In this document: piece by piece, positions 22,655 through 31,443 of the stretch | Position numbering within the stretch: the first letter of the stretch is position 1 | Layout of the letters: the number at the start of each line of letters is the position of its first letter | DNA from: Vulcaniibacterium gelatinicum | Lineage (GTDB): Bacteria; Pseudomonadota; Gammaproteobacteria; Xanthomonadales; Xanthomonadaceae | Direction of reading: 5' to 3' | Assembly (NCBI RefSeq): GCF_008033445.1 | Contig: NZ_VNKO01000006.1 | Coordinates: forward strand, 42,501-106,500 | Length of the DNA: 64,000 bases | Position numbers and translations under genes: made by a program | The notes under the pieces: generated by a model | The model's database searches: none | Told to the model about the DNA's origin: nothing | What the model saw: only the letters and a program-made list of their open reading frames with translations

Positions 22655-23452
22655 TCAGTGTTCGTGCTCGTGGTCGTGCGCGGGTTCGGCTTCGGCCGGG
22701 GGCGTTTCCGGCGCGGGGTGCGCTTCGACGGTGCCATCGGCATGGCGATGCACGATCGTCTTCCCCTGCTCCGCCTTCGCCGGTGCGCTCCCGGCGTCCG
22801 CATGATCGTGCGGCGGCGCGCCGGGTGCATGCGGATGCGCCGCGGCGTCGTCATGCGGCTGCTCCGCCGCACCGCCATCGTGATGATCGCCTTCGCCATG
22901 CCCGTGCGGCATGGATTCGCCGCCGCCGTGCGAATGCCCGCCGCTGCGCGCGACCAGCGCCTGGTACTGCGCGGGGTCGAGCTTCGGCAACGCCTGCAGG
23001 AAGGCGACCATGTTCCAGATGTACTCGTCCTCCATGCTCCGGCCCCAGGCTGGCATGCCCGAGGCCTTGATGCCGTGCTTGATGACCCAGAACGCCCTGG
23101 CCGGATCCACCGTGGTCCGGGTCAGGTCGGGCGGTGCGGGATACAGCCCCTTGCTGAGTTCGGTCCCGGTCAGGCCGGGCTTGAGGTGGCAACCCGTGCA
23201 CATCGCATCGTAGTTGCCGGCGCCCTGGACGATGCGCGCCGGGTCCTGCAGCGCCGGCACCTGCAGCTTGCCGGCGCGGGCCTCGATCGAGCGGTCGCGC
23301 GCGGTCTGCAGCAACGCGTAGACGGGACGCGTGTGCGGGGTGTCGGCGCCCACGTCGTAGATCCCCGACCAGACGAAGCCGGCCACACCCAGCGCCGGGA
23401 TGCCCGCGAGCAACCCGACCGCCAACAACGTTTTCCTCGTGACGGATGACAT
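22655..23452 (-). CDS. copM: cytochrome c with histidine-rich tail (CopM-like)
   Basis: This 265-residue periplasmic or membrane-anchored cytochrome has one N-terminal hydrophobic segment, then a single class I cytochrome c domain with haem motif CTGCH (about 85-89) and axial Met in SGMPAW (about 131). From about residue 170 on, it is a 95-residue tail rich in His, Asp and Glu (GHSHGGG, HGHGEGDHH, HDHEHEH) that should bind copper. Xanthomonas cop clusters have such a gene, called copM, after copB. The domain call is firm; the symbol rests on position and this composition. Confidence 0.8.
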   Translation of the reverse strand: MSSVTRKTLLAVGLLAGIPALGVAGFVWSGIYDVGADTPHTRPVYALLQTARDRSIEARAGKLQVPALQDPARIVQGAGNYDAMCTGCHLKPGLTGTELSKGLYPAPPDLTRTTVDPARAFWVIKHGIKASGMPAWGRSMEDEYIWNMVAFLQALPKLDPAQYQALVARSGGHSHGGGESMPHGHGEGDHHDGGAAEQPHDDAAAHPHAPGAPPHDHADAGSAPAKAEQGKTIVHRHADGTVEAHPAPETPPAEAEPAHDHEHEH

Positions 23453-23467
23453 GTCGTCTTCTCCTGT

Positions 23468-24367
23468 TCAAAACCAGATGCGCACGCCCGCCACGATGCG
23501 GGTATCGTCGGTGTCCTCGCCATGCGCGGCGCGGAAGTCGGCCGCGTCGCCGAAGACCCGCTCGCGACTCACGCCGACATACGGCGCGAATTCGCGCCGG
23601 ATCTCGTAGCGCAGGCGCAATCCGGCCTCGACCGTGTTCAGGCCGGAACCGATGCCGCGCTCGGCGTCGTCCTTGCCGTAGAACTCGGCCTCGGCCTGCC
23701 ATTGCAGGATCAGGCGGTTGGTGAGCAGGGTGTCGTACTCGACCTCGAAGCGCGCCGCCGTCTGGCCGGACTGGCCGAGATACGCGGTGGCTTCGACCTC
23801 GAACTTGTACGGCGCCAGGCCCTGCACACCGATCGCAGCGAAGGTCTGTGCATGCCCCTCGCCGAATTCGTGGCGGACGCCGCCGACCACGTCCCACCAC
23901 GCCGAGATGGGACGCCCGTACAGCACCTCGAGGTCGCCCGCTTCGGTCGCGCCGCCCACGCGCTCGCCCTCGCTGCGCAGCCACAGGCGGTTCCGGTCCG
24001 TGCCGATCCAGCCCTGCGCTTCCCAGACGATGCCGGTGCCATCCGCGGCGCTCCACCTCTCCAGGCGGTCGAGCAGGAAGAACCCGTGGATCGTGTCGTC
24101 ATGCGCCGCATGGCCGCCCGCTGGCTTCACCGCCGCCGCGCGGTCGGCATCAGTCGGTTCCGGGATCGGCGTGCGCGGCTGCCCGGTGTCCGCCTGCGGT
24201 GGAGAGTGGTGCGCATGCTCCTGCGCAGGTTGCTGCACGGCAGGCTGCTGGGTCTGGTGATGCGCGTGGTCCTGCGCCGAGGCGCCGAAGGAAAGCAGCA
24301 GGCCCGCGGCGAATACGGCACCGCGGGAGACCCGCGCACGCGGGGATTTCGACGGGTGCGGGATCAT
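23468..24367 (-). CDS. copB: CopB family outer-membrane copper resistance protein
   Basis: This 299-residue protein has a signal peptide, a His/Gln/Pro-rich N-terminal stretch with HAHH repeats, and then the CopB domain, an outer-membrane beta-barrel (LDRLERW, GWIGTDRNRLWLRSEGE, ending GVRIWF with a terminal aromatic). It sequesters or passes copper at the outer membrane together with CopA. Its ATG overlaps the copA stop by four bases, so the two are translationally coupled. It is followed by copM after 15 bp. Confidence 0.93.
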   Translation of the reverse strand: MIPHPSKSPRARVSRGAVFAAGLLLSFGASAQDHAHHQTQQPAVQQPAQEHAHHSPPQADTGQPRTPIPEPTDADRAAAVKPAGGHAAHDDTIHGFFLLDRLERWSAADGTGIVWEAQGWIGTDRNRLWLRSEGERVGGATEAGDLEVLYGRPISAWWDVVGGVRHEFGEGHAQTFAAIGVQGLAPYKFEVEATAYLGQSGQTAARFEVEYDTLLTNRLILQWQAEAEFYGKDDAERGIGSGLNTVEAGLRLRYEIRREFAPYVGVSRERVFGDAADFRAAHGEDTDDTRIVAGVRIWF

Positions 24368-26220
24368 TCGTCCACCCTCACTTCGCGCATCATTCCGGCC
24401 TCCATGTGGTAGAGCAGATGGCAGTGGTAGGCCCAACTGCCGAGCGCGTCGGCGCGCACGCGGTAGCTGCGCCGGCTGCCCGGGGGCATGTCCACGGTGT
24501 GCTTGCGGACCAGGAAGTTGCCCTGCTCGTCCTCCAGGTCGCTCCACAGGCCGTGCAGGTGGATCGGGTGCGTCATCATGGTGTCGTTGACGAGCACGAT
24601 GCGCATGCGCTCGCCGTAGTTGAGCCGCAGCGGCTCCACTTCGGAGAACTTCTGTCCGTTGAAGCCCCACACGAAGCGTTCCATGTGGCCGGTGAGGTGC
24701 AGCTCGATCTCCCGGCCCGGCTCGCGGCCGTCGGGGTCGTCGAACGTGCTGCGGAGCATGGCGTAGGTCAGCACCTTGCGGCCGTTGTCGCGCAGGCCGA
24801 TGCCGGGGTCGTCGAGCTTCGGCACCGGGGCCATGGTCTGCATGTCCACGAACGGGTTGCCGGCTTCGCTGGCCGGGTGCGACTGCATGCCGCCACCATG
24901 GCCCGCATGCGGGTCCGCGGCCTGTTGCGCGCCGTGCCCCATGTTCGCGCCGCAGCCGCCTTCCATGCCCTTCATGCCCATGTTCGCGCCGCAGCCGCCC
25001 TCCATGCCCTTCCCCGCCGCGGCACCGTGGCCACCATGGCCGCCATGGCCGCCGTGACCCATGTCGTCCATGGTCAGCAGCGGCCGCGGATCCAGCGCCG
25101 GCACCGGCGCGCGCAGGCCCTCGCGCACCGCGAGCGTGCCGCTGACGTAGCCGGTGCGGCCCATGTCCTGGGCGAAGATGGTGTAGGCGTCCTGGCCGGA
25201 GGGCTCGACGATCACGTCGAAGGTCTCGGCCACGGCGATGCGGAACTCGTCCACCGTCACCGGATGCACGTACTGGCCGTCGGCGGCGACCACGGTCATC
25301 TTCAGGCCGGGGATGCGCACGTCGAAATAGGTCATCGCCGAACCGTTGATGAAGCGCAGCCGCACCTTCTCGCCGGACCGGAACAGGCCGGTCCAGTTGC
25401 CGAGCGAGGTGGTGCCGTTCATCAGGTAGGTGTAGGTGTGCGCGTTGACGTCCGACAGGTCGGTGGGCGTCATCCGCATTTCGCCCCACGCCTTGCGGTC
25501 GGCCAGCGCGGCGGCGAACCCGTCGCGCCGCATGTCGCGCAGGAAGTCGCCGACGGTGCGCTTGGAGTAGTTGTCGTAGTCCGACTTCTTCTTCAGCCGC
25601 GAGAACAGCGCCGCCGGATCCAGGTCGGTCCAGTCGCTCAGCATCACCACGTAGTCGCGGTCGTAACTGAAGGGTTCGGGCTCGATCGGATCAATGATCA
25701 GCGGGCCGTACAGGCCGGCCTGTTCCTGGAGCCCGGAATGGCTGTGGTACCAGTAGGTGCCGCCCTGGCGGACGTCGAAGCGGTAGTGGTAGGTCTCGCC
25801 GCGGTGGATGCCGGAAAAGCTCAGGCCCGGCACGCCGTCCATGTTCGCGGGCAGCAGGATGCCGTGCCAGTGGATCGAGGTGGTGTGGCCGTGGATCGAG
25901 CCCGGCGGCAGCGCGTTGGACACGCGCAGGTTGACCGTGGTGCCCTCGCGCCAGCGCAGCAGCGGCGCGGGGATCGAGCCGTTGACGGTGATCGCGGTGC
26001 GGGTGCGGCCGGTGAAGTTCACCGGCGTCTCGCCGATCACGAGGTCGAAGTCGGTGCCGGCCAGCACCGTGGATTGGGCGGGCGATTTCAGCGCCCAGCC
26101 CGGGCGCGGCCACAGGCCGAGCGCGGTGATCGCGCCGCCGGCGGCCAGCCCCTGCACGAAGCGGCGTCGGGAGGGCTGGAACGCGCCGTCGGCGTCGCGG
26201 CCGAATGCGTCGTGGGACAT
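24364..26220 (-). CDS. copA: CopA family multicopper oxidase
   Basis: Periplasmic copper oxidase, 618 residues from the ATG at 26220. It carries a twin-arginine signal (RRRFVQGLAAGG, about 18-29), three cupredoxin domains and the copper motifs HWHG, HSHS, HPIHLHG and HCHLLYHMEAGMM. Between domains 2 and 3 is a His/Met/Cys-rich insert: four GHG units, then two copies of GMEGGCGANMG. The family oxidises Cu(I) and binds several copper ions, giving copper resistance. The longer frame upstream to 26277 lacks a good start; GGAAA sits before the chosen ATG. Confidence 0.94.
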   Translation of the reverse strand: MSHDAFGRDADGAFQPSRRRFVQGLAAGGAITALGLWPRPGWALKSPAQSTVLAGTDFDLVIGETPVNFTGRTRTAITVNGSIPAPLLRWREGTTVNLRVSNALPPGSIHGHTTSIHWHGILLPANMDGVPGLSFSGIHRGETYHYRFDVRQGGTYWYHSHSGLQEQAGLYGPLIIDPIEPEPFSYDRDYVVMLSDWTDLDPAALFSRLKKKSDYDNYSKRTVGDFLRDMRRDGFAAALADRKAWGEMRMTPTDLSDVNAHTYTYLMNGTTSLGNWTGLFRSGEKVRLRFINGSAMTYFDVRIPGLKMTVVAADGQYVHPVTVDEFRIAVAETFDVIVEPSGQDAYTIFAQDMGRTGYVSGTLAVREGLRAPVPALDPRPLLTMDDMGHGGHGGHGGHGAAAGKGMEGGCGANMGMKGMEGGCGANMGHGAQQAADPHAGHGGGMQSHPASEAGNPFVDMQTMAPVPKLDDPGIGLRDNGRKVLTYAMLRSTFDDPDGREPGREIELHLTGHMERFVWGFNGQKFSEVEPLRLNYGERMRIVLVNDTMMTHPIHLHGLWSDLEDEQGNFLVRKHTVDMPPGSRRSYRVRADALGSWAYHCHLLYHMEAGMMREVRVDE

Positions 26221-26344
26221 GGAAGTTTCCGGATGAGTGCGTGGAGAAGGCCGGCCCGTGACAGGGCCCGGCGGCAATGCCGGTACGCCGCGAGCGAGCG
26301 CCGCGGATGCATGCCGGCCGGCGCCCGATGGCGCCGTGGGACGC

Positions 26345-26773
26345 TCAGGCGATGGGAGGTCGGATCAGGTGCGGCAGGGGCGGCGCGGCCCGGCCCGGCG
26401 GCAGCGGACGGGTGCTGCGCGCGGGCACGAGCACCGTGGCGGCCGGCGCGGGCGGCGGCAGCATCGCCTGGGCAAGGTGGATGCAGGCGCACTGGCAGCT
26501 GCCGGGAGCGCAGCAGTCGTCCCCCACGGGCGATTCCGGCTCGGCCGCCATGCGGCCGGACGGGATGGACGCAACATCGGAGGGCGCTGCCGCCTGGGCG
26601 GCCTGGTAGCCGTGGCATGGCAGCTCCGCACGGGTCGCCGTCGCCGGGAGCATCGCGGCCTCCGGCGCCTCGTGGAACATCGGCACATGCACCCCCGCCA
26701 AGGCCGTGCCCACCCCGTTCAGGACGAGGCACAGGCTCAGCAGCAGGCGCAGCGCGATGGAAACCGGAGACAT
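26345..26773 (-). CDS. copL: CopL family copper-responsive protein
   Basis: This 142-residue first gene of the cop operon has an N-terminal signal segment (to about 26, ALAG). The centre carries PCHGYQ and the cysteine-rich DCCAPGSCQCACIHLAQA (about 85-102), the metal-binding pattern of CopL. In Xanthomonas, CopL is needed for copper-dependent expression of copA and copB. The 124-bp gap to copA is longer than others in the operon. The start codon lies at the edge of an inverted repeat and lacks an evident Shine-Dalgarno site. Confidence 0.9.
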   Translation of the reverse strand: MSPVSIALRLLLSLCLVLNGVGTALAGVHVPMFHEAPEAAMLPATATRAELPCHGYQAAQAAAPSDVASIPSGRMAAEPESPVGDDCCAPGSCQCACIHLAQAMLPPPAPAATVLVPARSTRPLPPGRAAPPLPHLIRPPIA

Positions 26774-26796
26774 TTTTCTACTCTACCCGTCTCCGG
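26764..26796 (-). promoter_or_regulatory. hairpin enclosing the copL start codon
   Basis: On the transcribed strand an 8-bp perfect inverted repeat (CCGGAGAC ... GTCTCCGG) has a 17-base loop that ends with the AU of the copL start codon; the G of the AUG begins the 3' arm. The loop is A-rich. Such a structure could gate translation of copL or be a protein site. It is read directly from sequence; its role is inference. Confidence 0.5.
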
Positions 26797-26893
26797 CGGC
26801 CGACGGAATAGGGGAAAGATGAACCGGGGCCGGCTACCGCCGGGCCTGTCCGGGGAGCCGGTTCCGCACCCGCGCCCTGCCGCGTGCGCGGTG

Positions 26894-26907
26894 TTGACGG
26901 AGGTCAA
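26894..26907. promoter_or_regulatory. FNR/ANR-type box upstream of the host-attachment-family gene
   Basis: TTGAC-GGAG-GTCAA, a perfect 5-bp dyad of the FNR/ANR/DNR type. Its centre is 65.5 bp before the plus-strand ATG at 26966, which fits activation from a -41.5 position with a leader of about 24 nt. It could also act toward copL on the other strand, but the distance (about 127 bp) is less typical. Confidence 0.75.
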
Positions 26908-26965
26908 CACCACTGCGGTGCCATACTCCATCCTGCATATCGGTCGAACTTCCAGCGAGGGTGTC

Positions 26966-27430
26966 ATGTCCACGACCTGGATCCTGGTGGCAGACCGTGC
27001 CAGGGCACGGTTGTTCGCGATGTCGGACGAGGATCGTTCGCTGCACGAGATCGAGGATTTCCTCAATCCCGATGGCCGCGCCGCCGGCCGCGAGATCGAG
27101 CAGGACCGGCCGCCGCGCACGCACGACCGCTTCGGCGCCAGCCGCCACGCGATCGAACCGCGCACCACCCTGCGCGAAAAGACCGCGCGGAATTTCGCCC
27201 AGACGCTGGATGCCGCGCTCGAACGCGGCCGCGCCGGCCACCGTTACGACCAGCTGGTGCTGATCGCGCCGCCGCAGTTCCTCGGCACGCTCAACAGCGT
27301 CCTCGACAAGCAGGTGCGCGCGTGCGTGGCGGCCGAAGTACCCAACGACCTGACCCTGGCCGATGCGGACGCGGTGCTGGAACACCTCCCCGCCCACTTG
27401 CGCCCGTCCGGCGCTGCGCGCCGGCACTGA
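26966..27430 (+). CDS. host attachment family protein
   Basis: This 154-residue soluble protein has the family pattern: TTWILVADRARARLF at the N terminus, FLNPDGRAAGREIEQD with a RFGASRHAIEPRT stretch, then RYDQLVLIAPPQFLGTLNSVLD in the second half. The family is widespread in proteobacteria and was named after a plant-attachment locus; the fold looks like an RNA-processing/eRF1-like domain. Its biochemical role is unknown. An AGCGAGG ribosome site precedes the ATG. It begins a plus-strand set with an 82-residue protein and DNA polymerase X. Confidence 0.85.
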   Translation: MSTTWILVADRARARLFAMSDEDRSLHEIEDFLNPDGRAAGREIEQDRPPRTHDRFGASRHAIEPRTTLREKTARNFAQTLDAALERGRAGHRYDQLVLIAPPQFLGTLNSVLDKQVRACVAAEVPNDLTLADADAVLEHLPAHLRPSGAARRH

Positions 27431-27469
27431 GCGCGGCGCAAGCCACCCGCCCCCTTCAGGAGAACCGCC

Positions 27470-27718
27470 ATGCCCAGGCTCATAGACCGTCGCACCGGCA
27501 GACATCTGTGCACGATCACCGAGGAGGAGTTCGTGCAACTGATGTCGCTGTTCGAGGAAACGGTGGGGGAAGGCCCGGCCGACGAGCCGCTGGCGCCGAT
27601 AGACCCGGACCTGCTGGAGCGCCTGGCCGAGAGCGGTGCGTCCGAACGGGTGCTGGCGGTGGCGCAGCAGATCCTGCAGGGACGCGAGGACTTCGACCTG
27701 GGGTGGGAACCCGACTGA
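27470..27718 (+). CDS. small conserved-looking protein, function unknown
   Basis: This 82-residue acidic, soluble protein has a good AGGAGA ribosome site, 39 bp after the host-attachment-family gene and 31 bp before polX. It starts MPRLIDRRTGRHLCTITEEEF and ends LQGREDFDLGWEPD; one cysteine, no membrane segment. I do not recognise the family. Position suggests co-transcription with its neighbours from the FNR-type box. Confidence 0.7.
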   Translation: MPRLIDRRTGRHLCTITEEEFVQLMSLFEETVGEGPADEPLAPIDPDLLERLAESGASERVLAVAQQILQGREDFDLGWEPD

Positions 27719-27749
27719 GCACCGGTCGGCGCCCGGCGGAGGACGCGCG

Positions 27750-29501
27750 ATGACCGTCCGCAACGCCCAGATCGCCGCCGTCTTCGACGAGATCGCCGAC
27801 CTGCTCGAATTGCAGGGCGCCAACCCGTTCCGGGTACGCGCCTACCGCAACGCCGCGCGCACGCTCGAGGCCTGGCCCGAGGAAATGGCCGAGTGGGCCA
27901 CGCAGGGTCGTGACTTCGACGCGCTGCCGGGCATCGGCAAGGACCTCGCCGGCAAGATCGGCGAGATCCTGCAGCGCGGCACCTGCGCCCAGCTCGATCG
28001 CCTGCGCGCGCAGTTCCCGCGCGGCATCACCGACCTGCTGCAGGTCCCCGGCCTCGGCCCCCGGCGCGTGCACGCGCTCTACCACGAACTGGGGATCCGC
28101 ACGCCGGCGCAACTGCTGGACGCGGCGCGCGCGGGCCGCATCCGCACCCTCCCCGGCTTCGGCCAGGCCAGCGAGCGGCGCATCGCCGAGGCCGTGGCCG
28201 GCCATCTCGAACGCAGCACGCGCTGGCCGATCGCGCACGTCGCCTCCGACGTCGAGGCCCTGCTCGCACACCTGCGCGCCGCGCCGGGCGTGTCCGAGGC
28301 AATGGTGGCCGGCAGCTACCGGCGCCGGCGCGACACCGTCGGCGACGTGGACATCCTGGTGGCGGCACCGCCCGGGCACGCCCTCGCCGACCGGCTGCAG
28401 TCCTTCGACCAGGTCGCGCGGGTTCTCGCGCACGGCTCCACCCGCGCCAGCGTGGTGCTCCGCAACGGCCTGCAGGTGGACCTGCGCGTGGTGCGCCCGG
28501 AGAGCTTCGGCGCGGCGCTGGTCTATTTCACCGGCTCGAAGGCGCACAACATCGTCCTGCGCGGCATCGCCCGCGCGCGCCGGCTCAAGATCAACGAGTA
28601 CGGCGTGTACCGCACCGGCGGCCGCGGCGCCGGCACGCGCATCGCCGGCGAGACCGAGGCCTCGGTGTACGCCGCGATCGGCCTGCCGTACATCCCGCCC
28701 GAACTGCGCGAGGACCACGGCGAGATCGAGGCCGCGCGCGAAGGCAGGCTGCCCGTGCTGGTCGAACGCGCCGATCTGCGCGGCGACCTGCATGCCCACA
28801 CCGATGCCAGCGACGGCCACGAGAGCCTGGAACGGATGGCGCAGGCCGCGCGCGAGGCCGGCCTGGAATACCTGGCCATCACCGACCACTCCGCCGGCCT
28901 GAAGATCGCGCACGGCCTGGATGCCCGACGCCTGCTCGCGCAGTGCGAGGCGATAGACCGCCTCAACGCCGGGCTGCGCGGCATCACCCTGCTCAAGGGC
29001 ATCGAGGTCGAGATCCTGCCCGACGGCCGCCTCGACCTGCCCGACGACGTGCTCGCCCGCCTCGACCTGGTGGTCGGCGCCGTGCACAGCGCCTTCGACC
29101 TGCCGCGCGCGAAGCAGACCGCCCGCATCCTGCGGGCGATGGACCATCCGCACTTCAGCATCCTCGCCCACCCCAACGGCCGCCTGTTCGGCACCCGCGG
29201 CCCCTGCGACGTGGACATGGAACGCATCGTCCGCCACGCCCGCGAACGCGGCTGCGCCCTGGAACTGAACTCGCAACCCGAGCGCCTGGACCTGTTCGAC
29301 CTGCAGTGCCGGATGGCCAGGGACGCCGGCGTCCCCATCGCCATCTCGAGCGACGCCCATCGCGGCGCCGACTTCCGCTGGCTGCAATACGGCGTGGACC
29401 AGGCCCGGCGCGGGTGGCTGGAGAAAGGAGACGTGCTCAACGCGTTGCCGTTGGGGAGGCTGTGGAAATGGCTGGCGGCGACGCGCACGCCTGGCTGCTG
29501 A
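27750..29501 (+). CDS. polX: DNA polymerase X family protein with PHP domain
   Basis: This 583-residue bacterial/archaeal-type PolX has two helix-hairpin-helix motifs in the first 130 residues (LPGIGKDLAGKIGEIL and VPGLGPRRVHALY) and the nucleotidyltransferase site GSYRRRRDTVGDVDIL (about 189-204, with the two metal Asp) and LQVDLRVV. The C-terminal PHP phosphoesterase starts at DLHAHTDASDG and has GIEVEILPDG, HPNG and ISSDAH. The enzyme fills short gaps and has 3'-5' exonuclease activity in base-excision repair. The ATG follows GGAGGA. Confidence 0.93.
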   Translation: MTVRNAQIAAVFDEIADLLELQGANPFRVRAYRNAARTLEAWPEEMAEWATQGRDFDALPGIGKDLAGKIGEILQRGTCAQLDRLRAQFPRGITDLLQVPGLGPRRVHALYHELGIRTPAQLLDAARAGRIRTLPGFGQASERRIAEAVAGHLERSTRWPIAHVASDVEALLAHLRAAPGVSEAMVAGSYRRRRDTVGDVDILVAAPPGHALADRLQSFDQVARVLAHGSTRASVVLRNGLQVDLRVVRPESFGAALVYFTGSKAHNIVLRGIARARRLKINEYGVYRTGGRGAGTRIAGETEASVYAAIGLPYIPPELREDHGEIEAAREGRLPVLVERADLRGDLHAHTDASDGHESLERMAQAAREAGLEYLAITDHSAGLKIAHGLDARRLLAQCEAIDRLNAGLRGITLLKGIEVEILPDGRLDLPDDVLARLDLVVGAVHSAFDLPRAKQTARILRAMDHPHFSILAHPNGRLFGTRGPCDVDMERIVRHARERGCALELNSQPERLDLFDLQCRMARDAGVPIAISSDAHRGADFRWLQYGVDQARRGWLEKGDVLNALPLGRLWKWLAATRTPGC

Positions 29502-29504
29502 GAA

Positions 29505-29523
29505 TCCGCGTCGCCAGCGCGGA
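29505..29523. terminator. short hairpin between convergent polX and rtcB
   Basis: A 6-bp G+C-rich inverted repeat (TCCGCG / CGCGGA) with a 7-nt loop fills the 23-bp gap between the two stop codons. There is no T-run, so it is a weak terminator candidate serving both strands. Confidence 0.4.
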
Positions 29524-29524
29524 C

Positions 29525-30958
29525 TTACCCCTTCACGCACACCTTGGGCCGCAGGAACGCGACCCGCCGCGCCAGACCCGCGCGCTCGGTGGCATCGGCC
29601 ACGCGGTGCACGTCCTTGTACGCGCCCGGCGCCTCCTCGGCGATGCCGCGCATGGACGGACTGCGGATGTGGATGCCGGCGCCGGCCAGCTCCTCGATCA
29701 CCTTGCGGCCCTGCCAGCGGCGCAGCGCCTGGTGGCGGCTCATCTGCCGGCCGGCGCCGTGGCTGGCCGAGGAGAACGAGCGCGCCTCGCTCTCGGGCAC
29801 GCCGGCGAGCAGGTAGGAACCGGTGCCCATGCTGCCGCCGATGATCACCGGCTGGCCGACGGCGCGGTAACGCTCGGGCAGCGCCGGATGCCCGGGGCCG
29901 AACGCGCGGGTGGCGCCCTTGCGGTGCACGAACAGCGTGCGCGGCCGGCCGTCCACCACGTGCCGCTCCTCCTTGCAGGTGTTGTGCGAGACGTCGAACA
30001 GCGTCTCCAGCCGGCTGTGCGGGAACACGTGCGCGAACACGCGCCGGGTGAGGTGGGCGAGGATCTGGCGGTTGGCCAGCGCGCAGTTGATGCCGGCGCG
30101 CATCGCGCCGAGGTATTGCCCGCCTTCGGGGGAGCGGATCGGCGCGCAGGCCAGTTCGCGGTCGGGCAGCGCGATGCCCAGGCGCCCCGCCGCCTTGGCC
30201 AGCGACAGCAGGTAGTCGGTGCCGATCTGGTGGCCGAGCCCGCGCGAGCCGCAATGGATCGAAACCAGCAGCTGCCCCTCCTCGATGCCGAACGCGCGCG
30301 CGGCGTCGGCGTCGTGGATGCGGTCCACCACCTGCACCTCGAGATAGTGGTTGCCCGAACCCAGCGTGCCCATCTCGCCCAGCTGGCGTTCCTTGGCCAG
30401 GTCGGAGACGTGCTCGGGCCGCGCGTCGTCGGCGCAGCCATGGTCCTCGATGTAGTCCAGGTCCTCCGCCGCGCCGTAGCCGTGTTCCACCGCCCAGCGC
30501 GCGCCGCCGCGCAGCACGCGGTCGAGTTCCTGCACCGTCAACCGGATCCGCCCTTCGCTGCCCACGCCGGCGGGAATCTGCCGGGCCAGCGCATTGGCCA
30601 GGTCGCGCTCGTGCCCGGCGAGGTCGGTCAGGCGCAGGTCGGTGCGCAGGCAGCGGATGCCGCAGGAGATGTCGAAGCCCACGCCGCCCGCGGAGACGAT
30701 GCCGCCCTCGTCGGCATCGAATGCGGCCACGCCGCCGATCGGGAAGCCGTAGCCCCAGTGCGCGTCCGGCATCGCCATCGCCGCGCCGACGATGCCCGGC
30801 AGGCGTGCGACGTTGCGGATCTGCTCCAGCACCTTGTCGTCCATGTCGGCGAGCAGTTCGCGGTCGCCGTAGAGCACCACCGGCGCGCGCGCCTCGCCGG
30901 AGGCGGGCGGGACGGTCCAGGCGCAGCCGTCGAGCGGTTGCAGCGACGAGATGTCCAT
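29525..30958 (-). CDS. rtcB: RtcB RNA ligase
   Basis: GTP/Mn-dependent RNA ligase, 477 residues, which joins 2',3'-cyclic phosphate or 3'-phosphate ends to 5'-OH ends in RNA repair. The active-site ligands are visible: Cys99 in GGVGFDISCG, His204 in GSGNHYLEVQ, His235 in SIHCGSRGLGH, His325 in FDVSHNT, and the guanylated His400 in SSASHGAGR. It starts 7 bp after archease, its activating partner, with a GAGG site. No rtcR or rtcA is next to it; the likely control element is the FNR-type box upstream of archease. Confidence 0.95.
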   Translation of the reverse strand: MDISSLQPLDGCAWTVPPASGEARAPVVLYGDRELLADMDDKVLEQIRNVARLPGIVGAAMAMPDAHWGYGFPIGGVAAFDADEGGIVSAGGVGFDISCGIRCLRTDLRLTDLAGHERDLANALARQIPAGVGSEGRIRLTVQELDRVLRGGARWAVEHGYGAAEDLDYIEDHGCADDARPEHVSDLAKERQLGEMGTLGSGNHYLEVQVVDRIHDADAARAFGIEEGQLLVSIHCGSRGLGHQIGTDYLLSLAKAAGRLGIALPDRELACAPIRSPEGGQYLGAMRAGINCALANRQILAHLTRRVFAHVFPHSRLETLFDVSHNTCKEERHVVDGRPRTLFVHRKGATRAFGPGHPALPERYRAVGQPVIIGGSMGTGSYLLAGVPESEARSFSSASHGAGRQMSRHQALRRWQGRKVIEELAGAGIHIRSPSMRGIAEEAPGAYKDVHRVADATERAGLARRVAFLRPKVCVKG

Positions 30959-30965
30959 GGCGACC

Positions 30966-31391
30966 TCACACGTCCACCACGCAACGGGCCTCCACGCCCT
31001 CGGGGCCCGAGCTTACGCGCAGCGCCGTGAGCGTGGCGCCCTTGACCTCCACGCCGCGCTCGATGCCCTCCCGCCAGCGTTCGCCGCGGGCCTGGCCATG
31101 CCAGTGCGCGCCGTCGCGGCGCAGGCGGAACTCGCACAGCACCAGCTCGCGGCGCTGCGCCTCGCCGAGCAGATGGTTGAGCCAGGTCGCCAGCGCCAGC
31201 TCGGCGTCGTCCTCGTCGAACGCCACCGACAGTGCCTGCTGCGGGCGCACCGTGGCCGGATCGGCCATCAGCGCGAACGTGGCGAGGGCCGCGTTCTCGA
31301 ACGCCCGCTCGATGTCCTGGCCGCGGCCGATCACGCCGACGTCGGCGTCGTGGTCGAAATAGCCGTAGGCGCGGGTGTCGGGTTTGCTCAT
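30966..31391 (-). CDS. archease, RtcB cofactor
   Basis: This 141-residue protein of the archease family has FDHDADVGVIGRG near the N terminus with the metal-binding Asp residues, AFENAALATFALM, and the C-terminal GVEVKGATLTALRV and CVVDV. Archease speeds the guanylation step of RtcB and allows multiple turnover. It is the first gene of a two-gene operon with rtcB. The ATG at 31391 opens MSKPDTRAYGYF; a much longer open frame upstream has no coding character. Confidence 0.92.
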   Translation of the reverse strand: MSKPDTRAYGYFDHDADVGVIGRGQDIERAFENAALATFALMADPATVRPQQALSVAFDEDDAELALATWLNHLLGEAQRRELVLCEFRLRRDGAHWHGQARGERWREGIERGVEVKGATLTALRVSSGPEGVEARCVVDV

Positions 31392-31443
31392 CGCGGCTGA
31401 CCTGCCTTGGCCGGCACCCTGCGGCAAGTGATGTCGACCGATG

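Noticed and set aside
26966..27430. Phage- or host-interaction locus suggested by the family name host attachment
   Set aside because: No phage or secretion genes are near; the name is historical and the neighbours are stress and repair genes.
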